Assembly: GCA_000434115.1 (NCBI GenBank)
Contig: FR894080.1
Coordinates: 12,327-34,174, forward strand
Direction: 5' to 3'
Source: Roseburia sp. CAG:309
GTDB taxonomy: Bacteria; Bacillota; Clostridia; Lachnospirales; Lachnospiraceae
DNA: 21,848 bases
Positions within the stretch are counted from its first letter, which is position 1. Every line of letters starts with the position of its first letter. Both the position numbers and the translations under genes were made by a program. Positions 1 through 6,943 of the stretch are shown one piece after another. The notes under the pieces are model-generated. The model ran no database searches. It worked only from the letters and a program-made list of their open reading frames with translations, and had not been told where the DNA came from.

Positions 1-1050
1 AACCGCTCACGCAAACGCATTTTTTCCATTGACATTCCGTCGGGCATCCACGGAGATACCGGAAAGGTTCTGGGAACCGCGGTAAAAGCGGAAACGACCG
101 TTACCTTTGGGGTCAATAAACTGGGCCTGGTTCTTTATCCGGGATGCGAATATGCCGGAAATGTTGTGATCGGCGATATTGGGTATCCAGCCTGTAGTTA
201 TGAGGCAATAAAGAATCCGGCGTATTATTATGATCGAAACGACATAGAAAGTTGTCTGCCGGCAAGAAAGCCGGATGGGCATAAAGGAACATTTGGGCAT
301 GTTCTTGTGATAGGCGGCAGTAAAAACATGTGTGGCGCAGCTGTTTTTGCAGCAAAAACGGCATACCGGATGGGGGCAGGACTGGTAAAGGTGCTGTCCG
401 CAGAGGAGAACCGCAAGATGATCTTGACGATGCTTCCGGAAGCACTGGCAGATTCGTATGAAAATGAAGCGGCACTTGTTGAAGGGCTGTCATTTGCGGA
501 TGTGATCGTACTTGGACCGGGACTTGGAACCGGTGAGAGTACAAAAAAGATCATTCACTATGTGATGGAAAATTCTTCCAAACCTATTGTGCTGGATGGC
601 GATGGGATTACGATGTGTACCCGCGGGCTGCTGCAAAAGACAAAGGCACCGTGGATCCTGACACCGCATCCAAAGGAGTTCTGCACGATCTCCGGATGGA
701 CGATGGCGGAGTTAAAAGAAGAGTTTTTACAAAAGGTAAAGCAGTTTGCAGAGGAACAAGGCGGCATTGTCGTAGGAAAGGATGCCAGAACATGCGTGAG
801 TGATGGAAATGAGTGTTATGTCAATATTTCCGGAAACAGCGGTATGGCGACCGGAGGAAGCGGCGATGTGCTTGCCGGAGCGATCGGCGGACTTGCCGCG
901 CAGGGGATGTCCTGCTTTGAAGCGGCGAAAGCAGCCGTTTATCTGCATGGACTGGCAGGCGACAGATACAAAGAGAAATATGGTGAACACGGGATGATGG
1001 CGCGTGATCTGATTGATTCCCTTCAAAAAATTCACCAGAATGGAGAATGA
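1..1050 (+). CDS. nnr: Bifunctional NAD(P)HX epimerase/dehydratase, 5' end missing
   Basis: Repairs hydrated NAD(P)H: an N-terminal YjeF-type epimerase domain interconverts R- and S-NAD(P)HX, and a C-terminal ribokinase-like domain dehydrates S-NAD(P)HX using ADP or ATP. The frame is open from base 1. The first ~55 codons match the end of the epimerase domain (SIDIPSGIHGDTG, TVTFGVNKLGL), so the gene starts before the window and the internal ATG at 166 is not the real start. The dehydratase part shows VLVIGGS, VLGPGLG, LTPHPKEF and the catalytic-loop motif GNSGMATGGSGDVLAG. The stop lies one base before the proposed start of alr, so the two are probably co-transcribed. Family assignment is firm; only the C-terminal two thirds are visible. 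Confidence 0.93.
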   Translation, partial: NRSRKRIFSIDIPSGIHGDTGKVLGTAVKAETTVTFGVNKLGLVLYPGCEYAGNVVIGDIGYPACSYEAIKNPAYYYDRNDIESCLPARKPDGHKGTFGHVLVIGGSKNMCGAAVFAAKTAYRMGAGLVKVLSAEENRKMILTMLPEALADSYENEAALVEGLSFADVIVLGPGLGTGESTKKIIHYVMENSSKPIVLDGDGITMCTRGLLQKTKAPWILTPHPKEFCTISGWTMAELKEEFLQKVKQFAEEQGGIVVGKDARTCVSDGNECYVNISGNSGMATGGSGDVLAGAIGGLAAQGMSCFEAAKAAVYLHGLAGDRYKEKYGEHGMMARDLIDSLQKIHQNGE

Positions 1051-1051
1051 C

Positions 1052-2188
1052 ATGGACGAATTGTTGGAAAAGAAAAAATATGACAGAACTTATGTAGAGA
1101 TTGATCTTGAAGCAATCAGGCATAATATCCGCTGCGAACGGGAAAAGGTCGGAAATAAAGTAAAGATTATGGCAATCATAAAAGCAAACGCTTACGGTCA
1201 TGGTGATATTGAAGTTGCCGAGGCGTTAAAAAATGAAGTGGACGCGTATGGCGTTGCAATCATTGAAGAGGCGCTGAAACTGCGAAAAGCAGGGGTTACC
1301 AAGATGATTTTGATTCTGGGACACACCGGAAAAATCTGGTATGAAGATCTGATTGAAAATGATATTTCTCAGGCGGTATACAGTTATGAAATGGCAAAGG
1401 CACTGAGTGAAGAGGCAGTTCGTCTTGGAAAGAAAGCGAAGATTCATATAAAAGTCGATACCGGAATGAGCCGCATTGGATTTCAGCCGGTCAAAGATAA
1501 TATTGAGGTCATTTATGCGATATCCAGACTTCCGGGCATTGAGATGGAAGGAATTTTTACTCATTTTGCCAGAGCGGATGAGGCATCGACGGAATGGACG
1601 AAAGAGCCATTTGAAAAATTTCAGATTTTCCGTCATGAACTTCAAAAAAGGGGAGTCGAGATTCCCATTGCGCATGCGGCAAATAGTGCTTCTATTCTGA
1701 GACTGCCATCTACATATCTGGATATGGTGCGTTCCGGCATAACGACGTATGGGTTATTCCCTTCCAATGAAATGGAGAAAAATGTGCTGCTTCGCCCGGC
1801 ACTTTCCTGGAAAACGGAAGTGGTTCATGTTAAAACGGTTCACGCGGGAACCAGTGTCAGTTATGGCGGTACGTTTACAGCAGAACGGGAAAGTGTGATC
1901 GCTACAATTCCGGTAGGCTATGCCGATGGCGTTAAGAGAGACTTGTCAGGAAAGGGCAGAGTGCTTGTCAGAGGCTGTTATGCACCGATTATCGGACGAA
2001 TCTGCATGGATCAGTTTATGATTGATGTGACAGACATTCCGGAGGTCAAAGTAGGTGATGTGGTGACACTCATTGGTCAGGACGGTTCCCGGCGTATCAG
2101 CGTGGAAGAAGTGGCAGATCTGGCACATTCCTTCAATTATGAATATATATGCAGCATTACAGATCGTGTACCGAGAAGGTATATATAA
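1052..2188 (+). CDS. alr: Alanine racemase
   Basis: PLP enzyme that interconverts L- and D-alanine for peptidoglycan synthesis in the cytoplasm. The protein is 378 residues, normal for the family. The PLP lysine lies in IKANAYGHG (Lys44), and the second catalytic residue is the tyrosine of VSYGGTF (Tyr271). The C-terminal beta domain carries IGRICMDQFMIDVTD. I chose ATG 1052 because GGAGA at 1042-1046 is correctly spaced before it. The in-frame ATG at 1040 and TTG at 1013 have no ribosome site and would overlap nnr. The stop codon TAA (2186-2188) already lies inside the first arm of the folded element that follows. nnr-alr-mazF order is common in Firmicutes. Confidence 0.96.
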   Translation: MDELLEKKKYDRTYVEIDLEAIRHNIRCEREKVGNKVKIMAIIKANAYGHGDIEVAEALKNEVDAYGVAIIEEALKLRKAGVTKMILILGHTGKIWYEDLIENDISQAVYSYEMAKALSEEAVRLGKKAKIHIKVDTGMSRIGFQPVKDNIEVIYAISRLPGIEMEGIFTHFARADEASTEWTKEPFEKFQIFRHELQKRGVEIPIAHAANSASILRLPSTYLDMVRSGITTYGLFPSNEMEKNVLLRPALSWKTEVVHVKTVHAGTSVSYGGTFTAERESVIATIPVGYADGVKRDLSGKGRVLVRGCYAPIIGRICMDQFMIDVTDIPEVKVGDVVTLIGQDGSRRISVEEVADLAHSFNYEYICSITDRVPRRYI

Positions 2189-2391
2189 TAGTTACTACGT
2201 AACTATTCAGGACGCCCCTCCCCCACATTCGCATTTCGAACACTTCGTGTTCTTTTCTCGCCTTTGACAAGGCTAAAAATGCTCATATGTGGAGGGGAGC
2301 CCTATTAGGATCTCAATGTATGGAAATCAAAGTCTCTTACGTGCAAGCACGACGATTCATTGATTTCCATACATTGATCCTGAATAGTTAC
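2187..2391. repeat. Folded ~205-bp intergenic element with nested inverted repeats
   Basis: Seen directly: 14-bp perfect outer arms at 2199-2212 and 2378-2391 enclose two domains. Domain one is a stem of 2215-2228 with 2285-2297 (CCACAT/ATGTGG, then CCCCT/AGGGG with a CCC bulge), continued by GCATTT 2231-2236 with AAATGC 2277-2282. It holds two small hairpins: GAACAC-TTC-GTGTTC (2238-2252) and GCCTT-TGAC-AAGGC (2260-2273). Domain two is a 17-bp perfect stem of 2314-2330 with 2360-2376, topped by CGTG-CAAG-CACG (2340-2351). In addition AATAGTTAC occurs at 2187-2195 and 2383-2391, and its complement at 2199-2207 can pair with either copy. It could be a structured RNA, an attenuator or a dispersed MITE-like repeat. 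No protein-coding frame of note lies in it. Confidence 0.8.
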
Positions 2392-2475
2392 CTTGGAAGA
2401 TAGAAAAGGGAGAGAAAAAACGTGTAAATAACTAACACACGGTATAAACTCACGTATATTGGTAATAATAGGAGT

Positions 2476-2508
2476 ATACCACGACAGCAGTAAAGCCGTT
2501 CGTGGTAT
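2476..2508. promoter_or_regulatory. 9-bp inverted repeat in the mazF leader
   Basis: ATACCACGA (2476-2484) and TCGTGGTAT (2500-2508) are exact reverse complements around a 15-base loop, about 60 bp before the mazF start. It has no T-run after it, so it does not look like a terminator. It may be an operator or a leader hairpin. The rest of 2392-2566 shows no gene; a 14-codon frame at 2507-2551 lacks a ribosome site. Confidence 0.5.
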
Positions 2509-2566
2509 GAAAGTTAAATCTTATCCTGTATTACATAGGGAAGTAAAATAACGAGGGGTATGTACC

Positions 2567-2914
2567 ATGGTGGTTAAACGAGGCGACATTTATTATGCAG
2601 ACTTAAGACCGGTTGTGGGCTCCGAACAAGGTGGCGTACGACCGGTTTTAATTATACAAAATGATATGGGAAACCGATATAGTCCGACGGTGATCTGTGC
2701 GGCAATCACATCCAAAATGAATAAGGCAAAACTTCCGACGCATATTGCGTTAAACTCAGAAGATTATGGAATTGTAAAAGATTCTGTTATTTTGCTGGAA
2801 CAGGTGCGGACGATAGACAAATCACGATTGCGGGAGAAAGTCTGTCATCTGGATGAGACGGTGATGAGACGGATCAATCAGGGGCTGGAAGTGAGTCTGG
2901 CATTGCGTACATAA
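2567..2914 (+). CDS. ndoA: MazF/NdoA (PemK)-type mRNA interferase toxin
   Basis: Small sequence-specific endoribonuclease, 115 residues, the usual length for the NdoA/EndoA group of Firmicutes. The N-terminal VKRGDIYYADL, the following GSEQGGVRPVLIIQND and VICAAITSKMNKAKLPTH are the hallmark segments of the family, with the conserved arginine and threonine used in catalysis. The start ATG 2567 follows GAGGGG at 2553-2558. In Bacillus the order is alr-antitoxin-toxin; here no antitoxin reading frame is visible between alr and this gene, and the space is filled by the folded element and an inverted repeat. A terminator follows directly. Function in stress-linked mRNA cleavage is inferred from the family. 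Confidence 0.92.
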   Translation: MVVKRGDIYYADLRPVVGSEQGGVRPVLIIQNDMGNRYSPTVICAAITSKMNKAKLPTHIALNSEDYGIVKDSVILLEQVRTIDKSRLREKVCHLDETVMRRINQGLEVSLALRT

Positions 2915-2962
2915 GAAAAACGCCCGGAATCAGGGTGTTGACAGTCAAGAAAAAGAACAAAC

Positions 2963-2992
2963 AAAAAACACCTCTGGGAGGAGGTGTTTTTT
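2963..2992 (+). terminator. Intrinsic terminator after mazF
   Basis: A 12-bp stem (2963-2974 with 2981-2992, core ACACCTC/GAGGTGT) closes a TGGGAG loop, and its 3' arm is a run of six T. It ends the nnr-alr-mazF transcript; the flanking A-run also permits weak function on the other strand. Confidence 0.88.
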
Positions 2993-2994
2993 GT

Positions 2995-3010
2995 GGTACC
3001 ATATGGTACC
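2995..3010. promoter_or_regulatory. Perfect 16-bp palindrome, possible operator
   Basis: GGTACCATATGGTACC is its own reverse complement. It sits just after the mazF terminator and seven bases before TATAAT (3017-3022). A weak -35 (TGGTAC, 2994-2999, 17-bp spacing) would overlap it. This geometry suits a repressor site over a promoter, but no regulator can be named. Confidence 0.45.
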
Positions 3011-3034
3011 TAAGCGTATAATAGGGTGGGAGTA

Positions 3035-3066
3035 GAAAGTTTATACTTTCCGAGTATTAAGATACT
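3035..3066. other. Two small hairpins in the non-coding stretch before the phosphatase gene
   Basis: GAAAGT-TTAT-ACTTTC (3035-3050) and AGTAT-TAAG-ATACT (3053-3066) lie next to each other. They fall just downstream of the possible TATAAT at 3017, so they could form the 5' end of a leader or small RNA. From 3070 to 3158 the DNA is very A/T-rich with T-runs at 3099-3105, 3121-3127 and 3136-3142, and no gene is visible. Confidence 0.35.
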
Positions 3067-3158
3067 AAACAGATGTGTCAAAAATATGTCATAATATATT
3101 TTTTTGTAAAAAAGTTCAAATTTTTTTCAAAATGATTTTTTTCTAAATTGCTATTGCA

Positions 3159-3187
3159 TTGACAGGGTCCTTGTTGTTATACTATTA
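3159..3187 (+). promoter_or_regulatory. Promoter of the phosphatase-rlmH-mscS-SGNH run
   Basis: TTGACA at 3159-3164 is a consensus -35. The -10 is less clear: TACTAT (3180-3185, 15-bp spacing) or CTATTA (3182-3187, 17-bp spacing). The A/T-rich block upstream could act as an UP element. Confidence 0.55.
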
Positions 3188-3229
3188 GTAGAAAAGACAA
3201 AATCAATTTGGAGGATTTGGAGGAAACCA

Positions 3230-3823
3230 ATGAAGATTGGATTAGTACGACATTTTAAAGTAGACTGCCCTCATAAAGTGATGATGACATCCAAAGAATT
3301 TAGAGAGTGGTCAGAAAAATATGAACATGCAAGGATATTGAAGAAAAAAGTAAATATGTCAGGGATTCATTGGGACATTTGTTATTGCAGTGATCTGGAA
3401 CGTGCTGTCGAGACGGCAAAAGAAGTGTACAGTGGGAATATTTATGTGGATAAACTCCTGCGTGAAGTAGACAATGCTCCATTTATTGATACCGATCATT
3501 TGAAACTGCCATTTCCAATCTGGCATTTTTGCGGAAGGCTTGCGTGGTTTTTTAAATCCAAGAGCCAGCCGGAGGACATCAAAGGCACCAGGCGAAGAGT
3601 ACGCAAATTTTTCCGGCAGATTGACTGGTCGCAGGATAATATTTTGATTGTGTCACATGGTTTTTTGATTTTTAACTTTATCTATGAACTGTTCCGTCTG
3701 GGATTTGTTGGAAAAGAAGTACGCAGAGTTAAAAATGGAATCCTGTATTTGTACGAGATCCCGGATTATAAACGACCATTTCAATATCATCCGAAAGAAA
3801 AAGAAAAGGAACAGGAATTATGA
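3230..3823 (+). CDS. Histidine phosphatase superfamily protein
   Basis: A 197-residue member of the phosphoglycerate mutase-like (branch 1) histidine phosphatases. The phosphorylated histidine is in LVRHFK (His8), where the usual RHG is RHF. YCSDLERAVETA supplies the second arginine region and IVSHGF the second catalytic histidine (His143). The substrate cannot be told from sequence. The C-terminus is basic and lysine/glutamate-rich. The start at 3230 follows GGAGGA at 3219-3224, part of an exact tandem TTTGGAGGA duplication (3207-3224). Its stop overlaps the rlmH start as ATGA, so translation is probably coupled. Confidence 0.85.
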   Translation: MKIGLVRHFKVDCPHKVMMTSKEFREWSEKYEHARILKKKVNMSGIHWDICYCSDLERAVETAKEVYSGNIYVDKLLREVDNAPFIDTDHLKLPFPIWHFCGRLAWFFKSKSQPEDIKGTRRRVRKFFRQIDWSQDNILIVSHGFLIFNFIYELFRLGFVGKEVRRVKNGILYLYEIPDYKRPFQYHPKEKEKEQEL

Positions 3824-4299
3824 AGATAACCATACTTTGTGTGGGAAAATGCAAAGAGAAATTTATGCAGCAGGCAGTGGCAGAATATGAAAAACGCCTT
3901 AGCCGGTATGTGAAATTACAGATTATAGAAGTTTCGGATGAAAAGACACCGGATGGTGCTTCGGAAAAACTGGAAAAACAGATTAAGGAAAAGGAAGGCA
4001 GAAGGCTGTTAGACAAGATACGACCGGAGGATGAAGTGATTGCACTTGCTATCGAGGGAGAACAGAAGACATCCGAGCAGGTAGCCGCGCAGATTGACCG
4101 GTATGGCATTATGGGAAAGGGAAATGTTGTATTTGTGATTGGGGGATCGCTGGGACTTTCGGAAGAAGTATTACAGAGGGCAGACTGGAAACTGAGCTTT
4201 TCCAAAATGACATTTCCGCATCAGCTCATGCGTGTCATTTTATTAGAACAGATTTACCGGGCCTACCGCATTATCAAAAAAGAACCATATCACAAATAG
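3820..4299 (+). CDS. rlmH: 23S rRNA pseudouridine-1915 N3-methyltransferase
   Basis: SPOUT-family enzyme that methylates pseudouridine 1915 in helix 69 of 23S rRNA, acting on assembled 70S ribosomes. The 159-residue length is typical. Family marks visible are ITILCVGKCKEKF at the start, VIALAIEGEQKTSE, the SAM-binding knot loop VFVIGGSLGLSEEV, and the closing FPHQLMRVILLEQIYRAYRI with a terminal PYHK. It overlaps the phosphatase stop by four bases and is 14 bases before mscS, so it sits inside an operon. Confidence 0.97.
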   Translation: MKITILCVGKCKEKFMQQAVAEYEKRLSRYVKLQIIEVSDEKTPDGASEKLEKQIKEKEGRRLLDKIRPEDEVIALAIEGEQKTSEQVAAQIDRYGIMGKGNVVFVIGGSLGLSEEVLQRADWKLSFSKMTFPHQLMRVILLEQIYRAYRIIKKEPYHK

Positions 4300-4313
4300 A
4301 AAGAGGGAGAAAA

Positions 4314-5147
4314 ATGACACTTTCTTATTTTACAGATAAAATACCGAACGTTGTGGATGCGGCACTGCATATCATTATCGCGCTCATCTTATTTGTCATC
4401 GGGGAAAAAATCGTCAAGCTGTTATTGAAACTGCTTCGTGCCTCATTTGACAAAAGCAGTATGGAAGAAGGAGTGGCGCACTTCCTTTTGTCCATTATCA
4501 AATTTTCGTTGTATGCGGTACTGATTTTGATCTTGTGCCAGTTTCTTGGATTTGCGACAAGTTCGATCATTGCGCTGTTAGGTTCTGCGGGACTGGCTGT
4601 AGGACTTGCTCTTCAGGGAAGCCTGGCAAATTTTGCCGGTGGCGTATTGATTCTCATGATGAAACCGTTTATGGTGGGTGATTATATTATTGTCGGGGAT
4701 CTGGAAGGAACGGTGATCGGGATTGACATCGTATATACCAAATTGCAGATGGTCGATAATAAGACGGTAGTTCTTCCCAACGGAAAGTTAGCGGATTCGA
4801 ACATTATCAATGTGACGAATCAGGATAAACGACGGATCGATCTGGAGATCGGAGTCAGTTACGATGCAGATTTGCAGCAGGTACGCCGAGTGTTACAGGA
4901 CATTATCAAAGATCAGGAAGAGATTCTTACCGGCGAGCCGGTCGATGTTGTTGTCGGTGCCCTTAACAGCAGTTCTGTCGATATGGCAGTGCATGTCTGG
5001 GTAAAAAAGGAAAATTACTGGCCGGTGCGCTGGCGGATGTTGGAACAGATCAAACTCAGATTTGATGAAGAAGGAATTGAGATTCCGTTTAATCAATTGG
5101 ATGTGACAGTAAAGCAGGAAACTGCAAAAAATAGTAATGAAAATTAA
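4314..5147 (+). CDS. mscS: Small-conductance mechanosensitive channel (MscS family)
   Basis: A membrane-tension-gated channel that releases solutes on hypo-osmotic shock. At 277 residues it is the short, three-helix MscS form. Helices lie at about 13-36 and 52-78, followed by the pore helix GSAGLAVGLALQGSLANFAGG, rich in glycine and alanine as in MscS TM3. The beta domain follows (GDYIIVGDLEGTVIGID, then VVLPNGKLADSNIIN), and an alpha/beta C-terminal domain ends in FNQLDVTV. The start follows GAGGGAG. The SGNH hydrolase gene begins 13 bases after the stop, so the two are probably on one mRNA. Confidence 0.95.
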   Translation: MTLSYFTDKIPNVVDAALHIIIALILFVIGEKIVKLLLKLLRASFDKSSMEEGVAHFLLSIIKFSLYAVLILILCQFLGFATSSIIALLGSAGLAVGLALQGSLANFAGGVLILMMKPFMVGDYIIVGDLEGTVIGIDIVYTKLQMVDNKTVVLPNGKLADSNIINVTNQDKRRIDLEIGVSYDADLQQVRRVLQDIIKDQEEILTGEPVDVVVGALNSSSVDMAVHVWVKKENYWPVRWRMLEQIKLRFDEEGIEIPFNQLDVTVKQETAKNSNEN

Positions 5148-5160
5148 AGGAGATTAAAAT

Positions 5161-6858
5161 ATGAGAGGACCAAAAGCACCTAAAGACCCTACAAAAAAAA
5201 GACCAAGTTTGTATTTGATGTTAGATAAGGATATTGCGGGCCTGCCGGGAAGGGATGGAAGCTGCCGGGATACCAACTACATGGAAGGGCGTCTGGTTGA
5301 GCAGGTAAAAGGAATCTGCGGAGAAGTGGACGAAGATATTCTGAAACTGTTAGAATCTTTTGAGGGAATCCGCAAACTTGTACATAGTATCGGTGTCAGC
5401 ATTACGGCACATGAAGAAGCAGAAAAAAGCAGTTTTATCGATTTTACGATCAACTGTTATGGAAAAGAGGATAAATACGTTACCGGAAGCAATATTACGG
5501 CAAAATGCCCATGCAACGGCGAAGAGGTTCTGATCGAACTTGCGCAGGTGCCGGTCAATGAGATGGATGACATTATTGGAGAATTTGATTTTGATTTTCC
5601 GAAGGACTGCAAGAGTGCCAGTGTAACGCTCAAATTCTATCTGAATGATGGCTATCAGGTGCCGGAGATTCAGGTGGATCCGCCGATTGATTTTGCTTCG
5701 GAAGCCTATCAGAAGATGATTGACAGATCATTGTTAAATCTTGGAAATGTAAAACGGCTGAAAACAGCCATTGAAAAGGCGCAGCGGGGAGAAGACGTAA
5801 CGATCGCGTATATTGGCGGTTCCATCACACAGGGAGCCGGGGCAAAACCGATCGAGAGCAAATCGTATGCGTACCTGTCTTACCGCGGCTTCTGTGAGCG
5901 TTTTACACCGGATGACGGCGCTCATGTGACCTTTGTAAAAGCAGGTGTCGGAGGAACTCCGTCCGAACTCGGTATGATCCGTTATGAAAAAGAAGTGACA
6001 GATTATGGAAAAATCAAGCCGGACGTTGTGATCGTGGAATTTGCCGTAAACGACGAAGGGGATGAGACCGAGGGCGTAAGTTTTGAAAGTCTTGTACGCA
6101 AGATTGCCAACGCTGACAATAAACCGGCGGTTATTCTTAATTTTGCGGTGTTTATGAGTGAGTGGAATCTGGAAGACCGTCTTGTGCCGATCGGAAAAAA
6201 CTATGATCTTCCGATGGTAAGTGTAAAAGCAGCGGTAGTACCACAGTTTTCCGAAAATACAGTTGTGACGAAACGACAGTATTTTTATGATATTTTCCAT
6301 CCGACCAATGACGGACATCGTATTATGGCGGACTGCCTGATCGGTCTGCTTGAGCAGGCAGCGAAAGCACCGATGCCGGAAAAAGACAGCGATTTCACGG
6401 TGAAACCGGTAAAAGGCGCTGAGTTTGAAAATATTATACTGGTAGATTCTTCTAATATTGAACAGTATGGAACGGTTTCCCACAAGGGATTCGATCATAA
6501 AGATACCGAAATCCAATATGTAGAAAGAAATTTGAGCAGTCAGGCATCTCCGGTTCTGGAAAATGGCTGGGCGAAGGCTTATGAGACGACAGGAGCGGAA
6601 TTTGTCATGGAGATTACGGCGAAAAATATTGTACTTGTGTCGAAAGATTCCGGAACTCCCAAATTTGGAAAAGCTGATATTTATGTGGATGACAAACTGG
6701 CACTCACGGCAGATCCTCTTGTGAATGGATGGAATCATTGTAATCCGCAGATTATTTTAAATGAGACGGAGTCTGCAAAACATGTTGTAAAGATTGTGAT
6801 GCATCCGGGCGATGAGGAAAAAGCCTTTACTATCCTCGGATTTGGAGTTACTCTTTAA
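5161..6858 (+). CDS. SGNH/GDSL-type hydrolase with N- and C-terminal accessory domains
   Basis: Likely a carbohydrate esterase of the SGNH fold, 565 residues. Block I reads IGGSITQGAG (Ser221), the asparagine of block III is in FAVNDEGD (Asn297), and the block V Asp-x-x-His is DIFHP (Asp377, His380). The usual GDS is GGS, as in several acetyl-xylan-esterase-like members. About 200 residues precede the catalytic core and look like a beta-rich accessory domain; about 150 residues after it (AEFVMEITAKNIVLVSKD, then ADIYVDDKLAL) look like another beta sandwich. There is no signal peptide or membrane helix, so it should be cytoplasmic and may deacylate imported oligosaccharides. Ribosome site AAGGAG lies about 8 bases before ATG 5161. 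The substrate is inferred only. Confidence 0.82.
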   Translation: MRGPKAPKDPTKKRPSLYLMLDKDIAGLPGRDGSCRDTNYMEGRLVEQVKGICGEVDEDILKLLESFEGIRKLVHSIGVSITAHEEAEKSSFIDFTINCYGKEDKYVTGSNITAKCPCNGEEVLIELAQVPVNEMDDIIGEFDFDFPKDCKSASVTLKFYLNDGYQVPEIQVDPPIDFASEAYQKMIDRSLLNLGNVKRLKTAIEKAQRGEDVTIAYIGGSITQGAGAKPIESKSYAYLSYRGFCERFTPDDGAHVTFVKAGVGGTPSELGMIRYEKEVTDYGKIKPDVVIVEFAVNDEGDETEGVSFESLVRKIANADNKPAVILNFAVFMSEWNLEDRLVPIGKNYDLPMVSVKAAVVPQFSENTVVTKRQYFYDIFHPTNDGHRIMADCLIGLLEQAAKAPMPEKDSDFTVKPVKGAEFENIILVDSSNIEQYGTVSHKGFDHKDTEIQYVERNLSSQASPVLENGWAKAYETTGAEFVMEITAKNIVLVSKDSGTPKFGKADIYVDDKLALTADPLVNGWNHCNPQIILNETESAKHVVKIVMHPGDEEKAFTILGFGVTL

Positions 6859-6861
6859 AAA

Positions 6862-6916
6862 TTTTACATGGATTTTACATAGGTTTTTAACTTGTTTTAC
6901 AAAAGAATGCTATAGT
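6862..6916 (+). promoter_or_regulatory. Pho-box-like repeats and promoter of the two-component operon
   Basis: Four TTTTACAT-like units start at 6862, 6873, 6884 (degenerate, TTTTTAAC) and 6895, exactly 11 bp apart. A good -10 (TATAGT, 6911-6916) follows, but there is no -35 at normal spacing, so the promoter should need an activator. PhoP of Bacillus binds TTAACA-like repeats with an 11-bp period covering about -60 to -20, and this array sits in that place. The 85-bp gap after the SGNH gene shows no clear terminator. Confidence 0.7.
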
Positions 6917-6943
6917 AACACAAGGAAAAGGAGATGACCAAAG

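Noticed and set aside
2073..2267. 64-codon frame running from alr into the folded element
   Set aside because: Out of frame with alr, no ribosome site, and it depends on the repeat sequence; unlikely to be a gene.
2187..2391. Type III-style RNA antitoxin for the MazF-like toxin
   Set aside because: Type III antitoxins are tandem short repeats just before a ToxN-type toxin and a terminator; here there are no tandem repeats and the toxin is a canonical NdoA. Kept only as a remote idea.
2507..2551. 14-codon frame (MKVKSYPVLHREVK) before mazF as a possible tiny antitoxin or leader peptide
   Set aside because: No ribosome site, very short, and its start lies within the inverted-repeat arm; not enough support.
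5734..6738. Long minus-strand open frame (334 codons) opposite the SGNH gene
   Set aside because: It mirrors the coding strand of a well-supported gene, has no family motif and no ribosome site, and reads as low-complexity Arg/Phe/His-rich protein.
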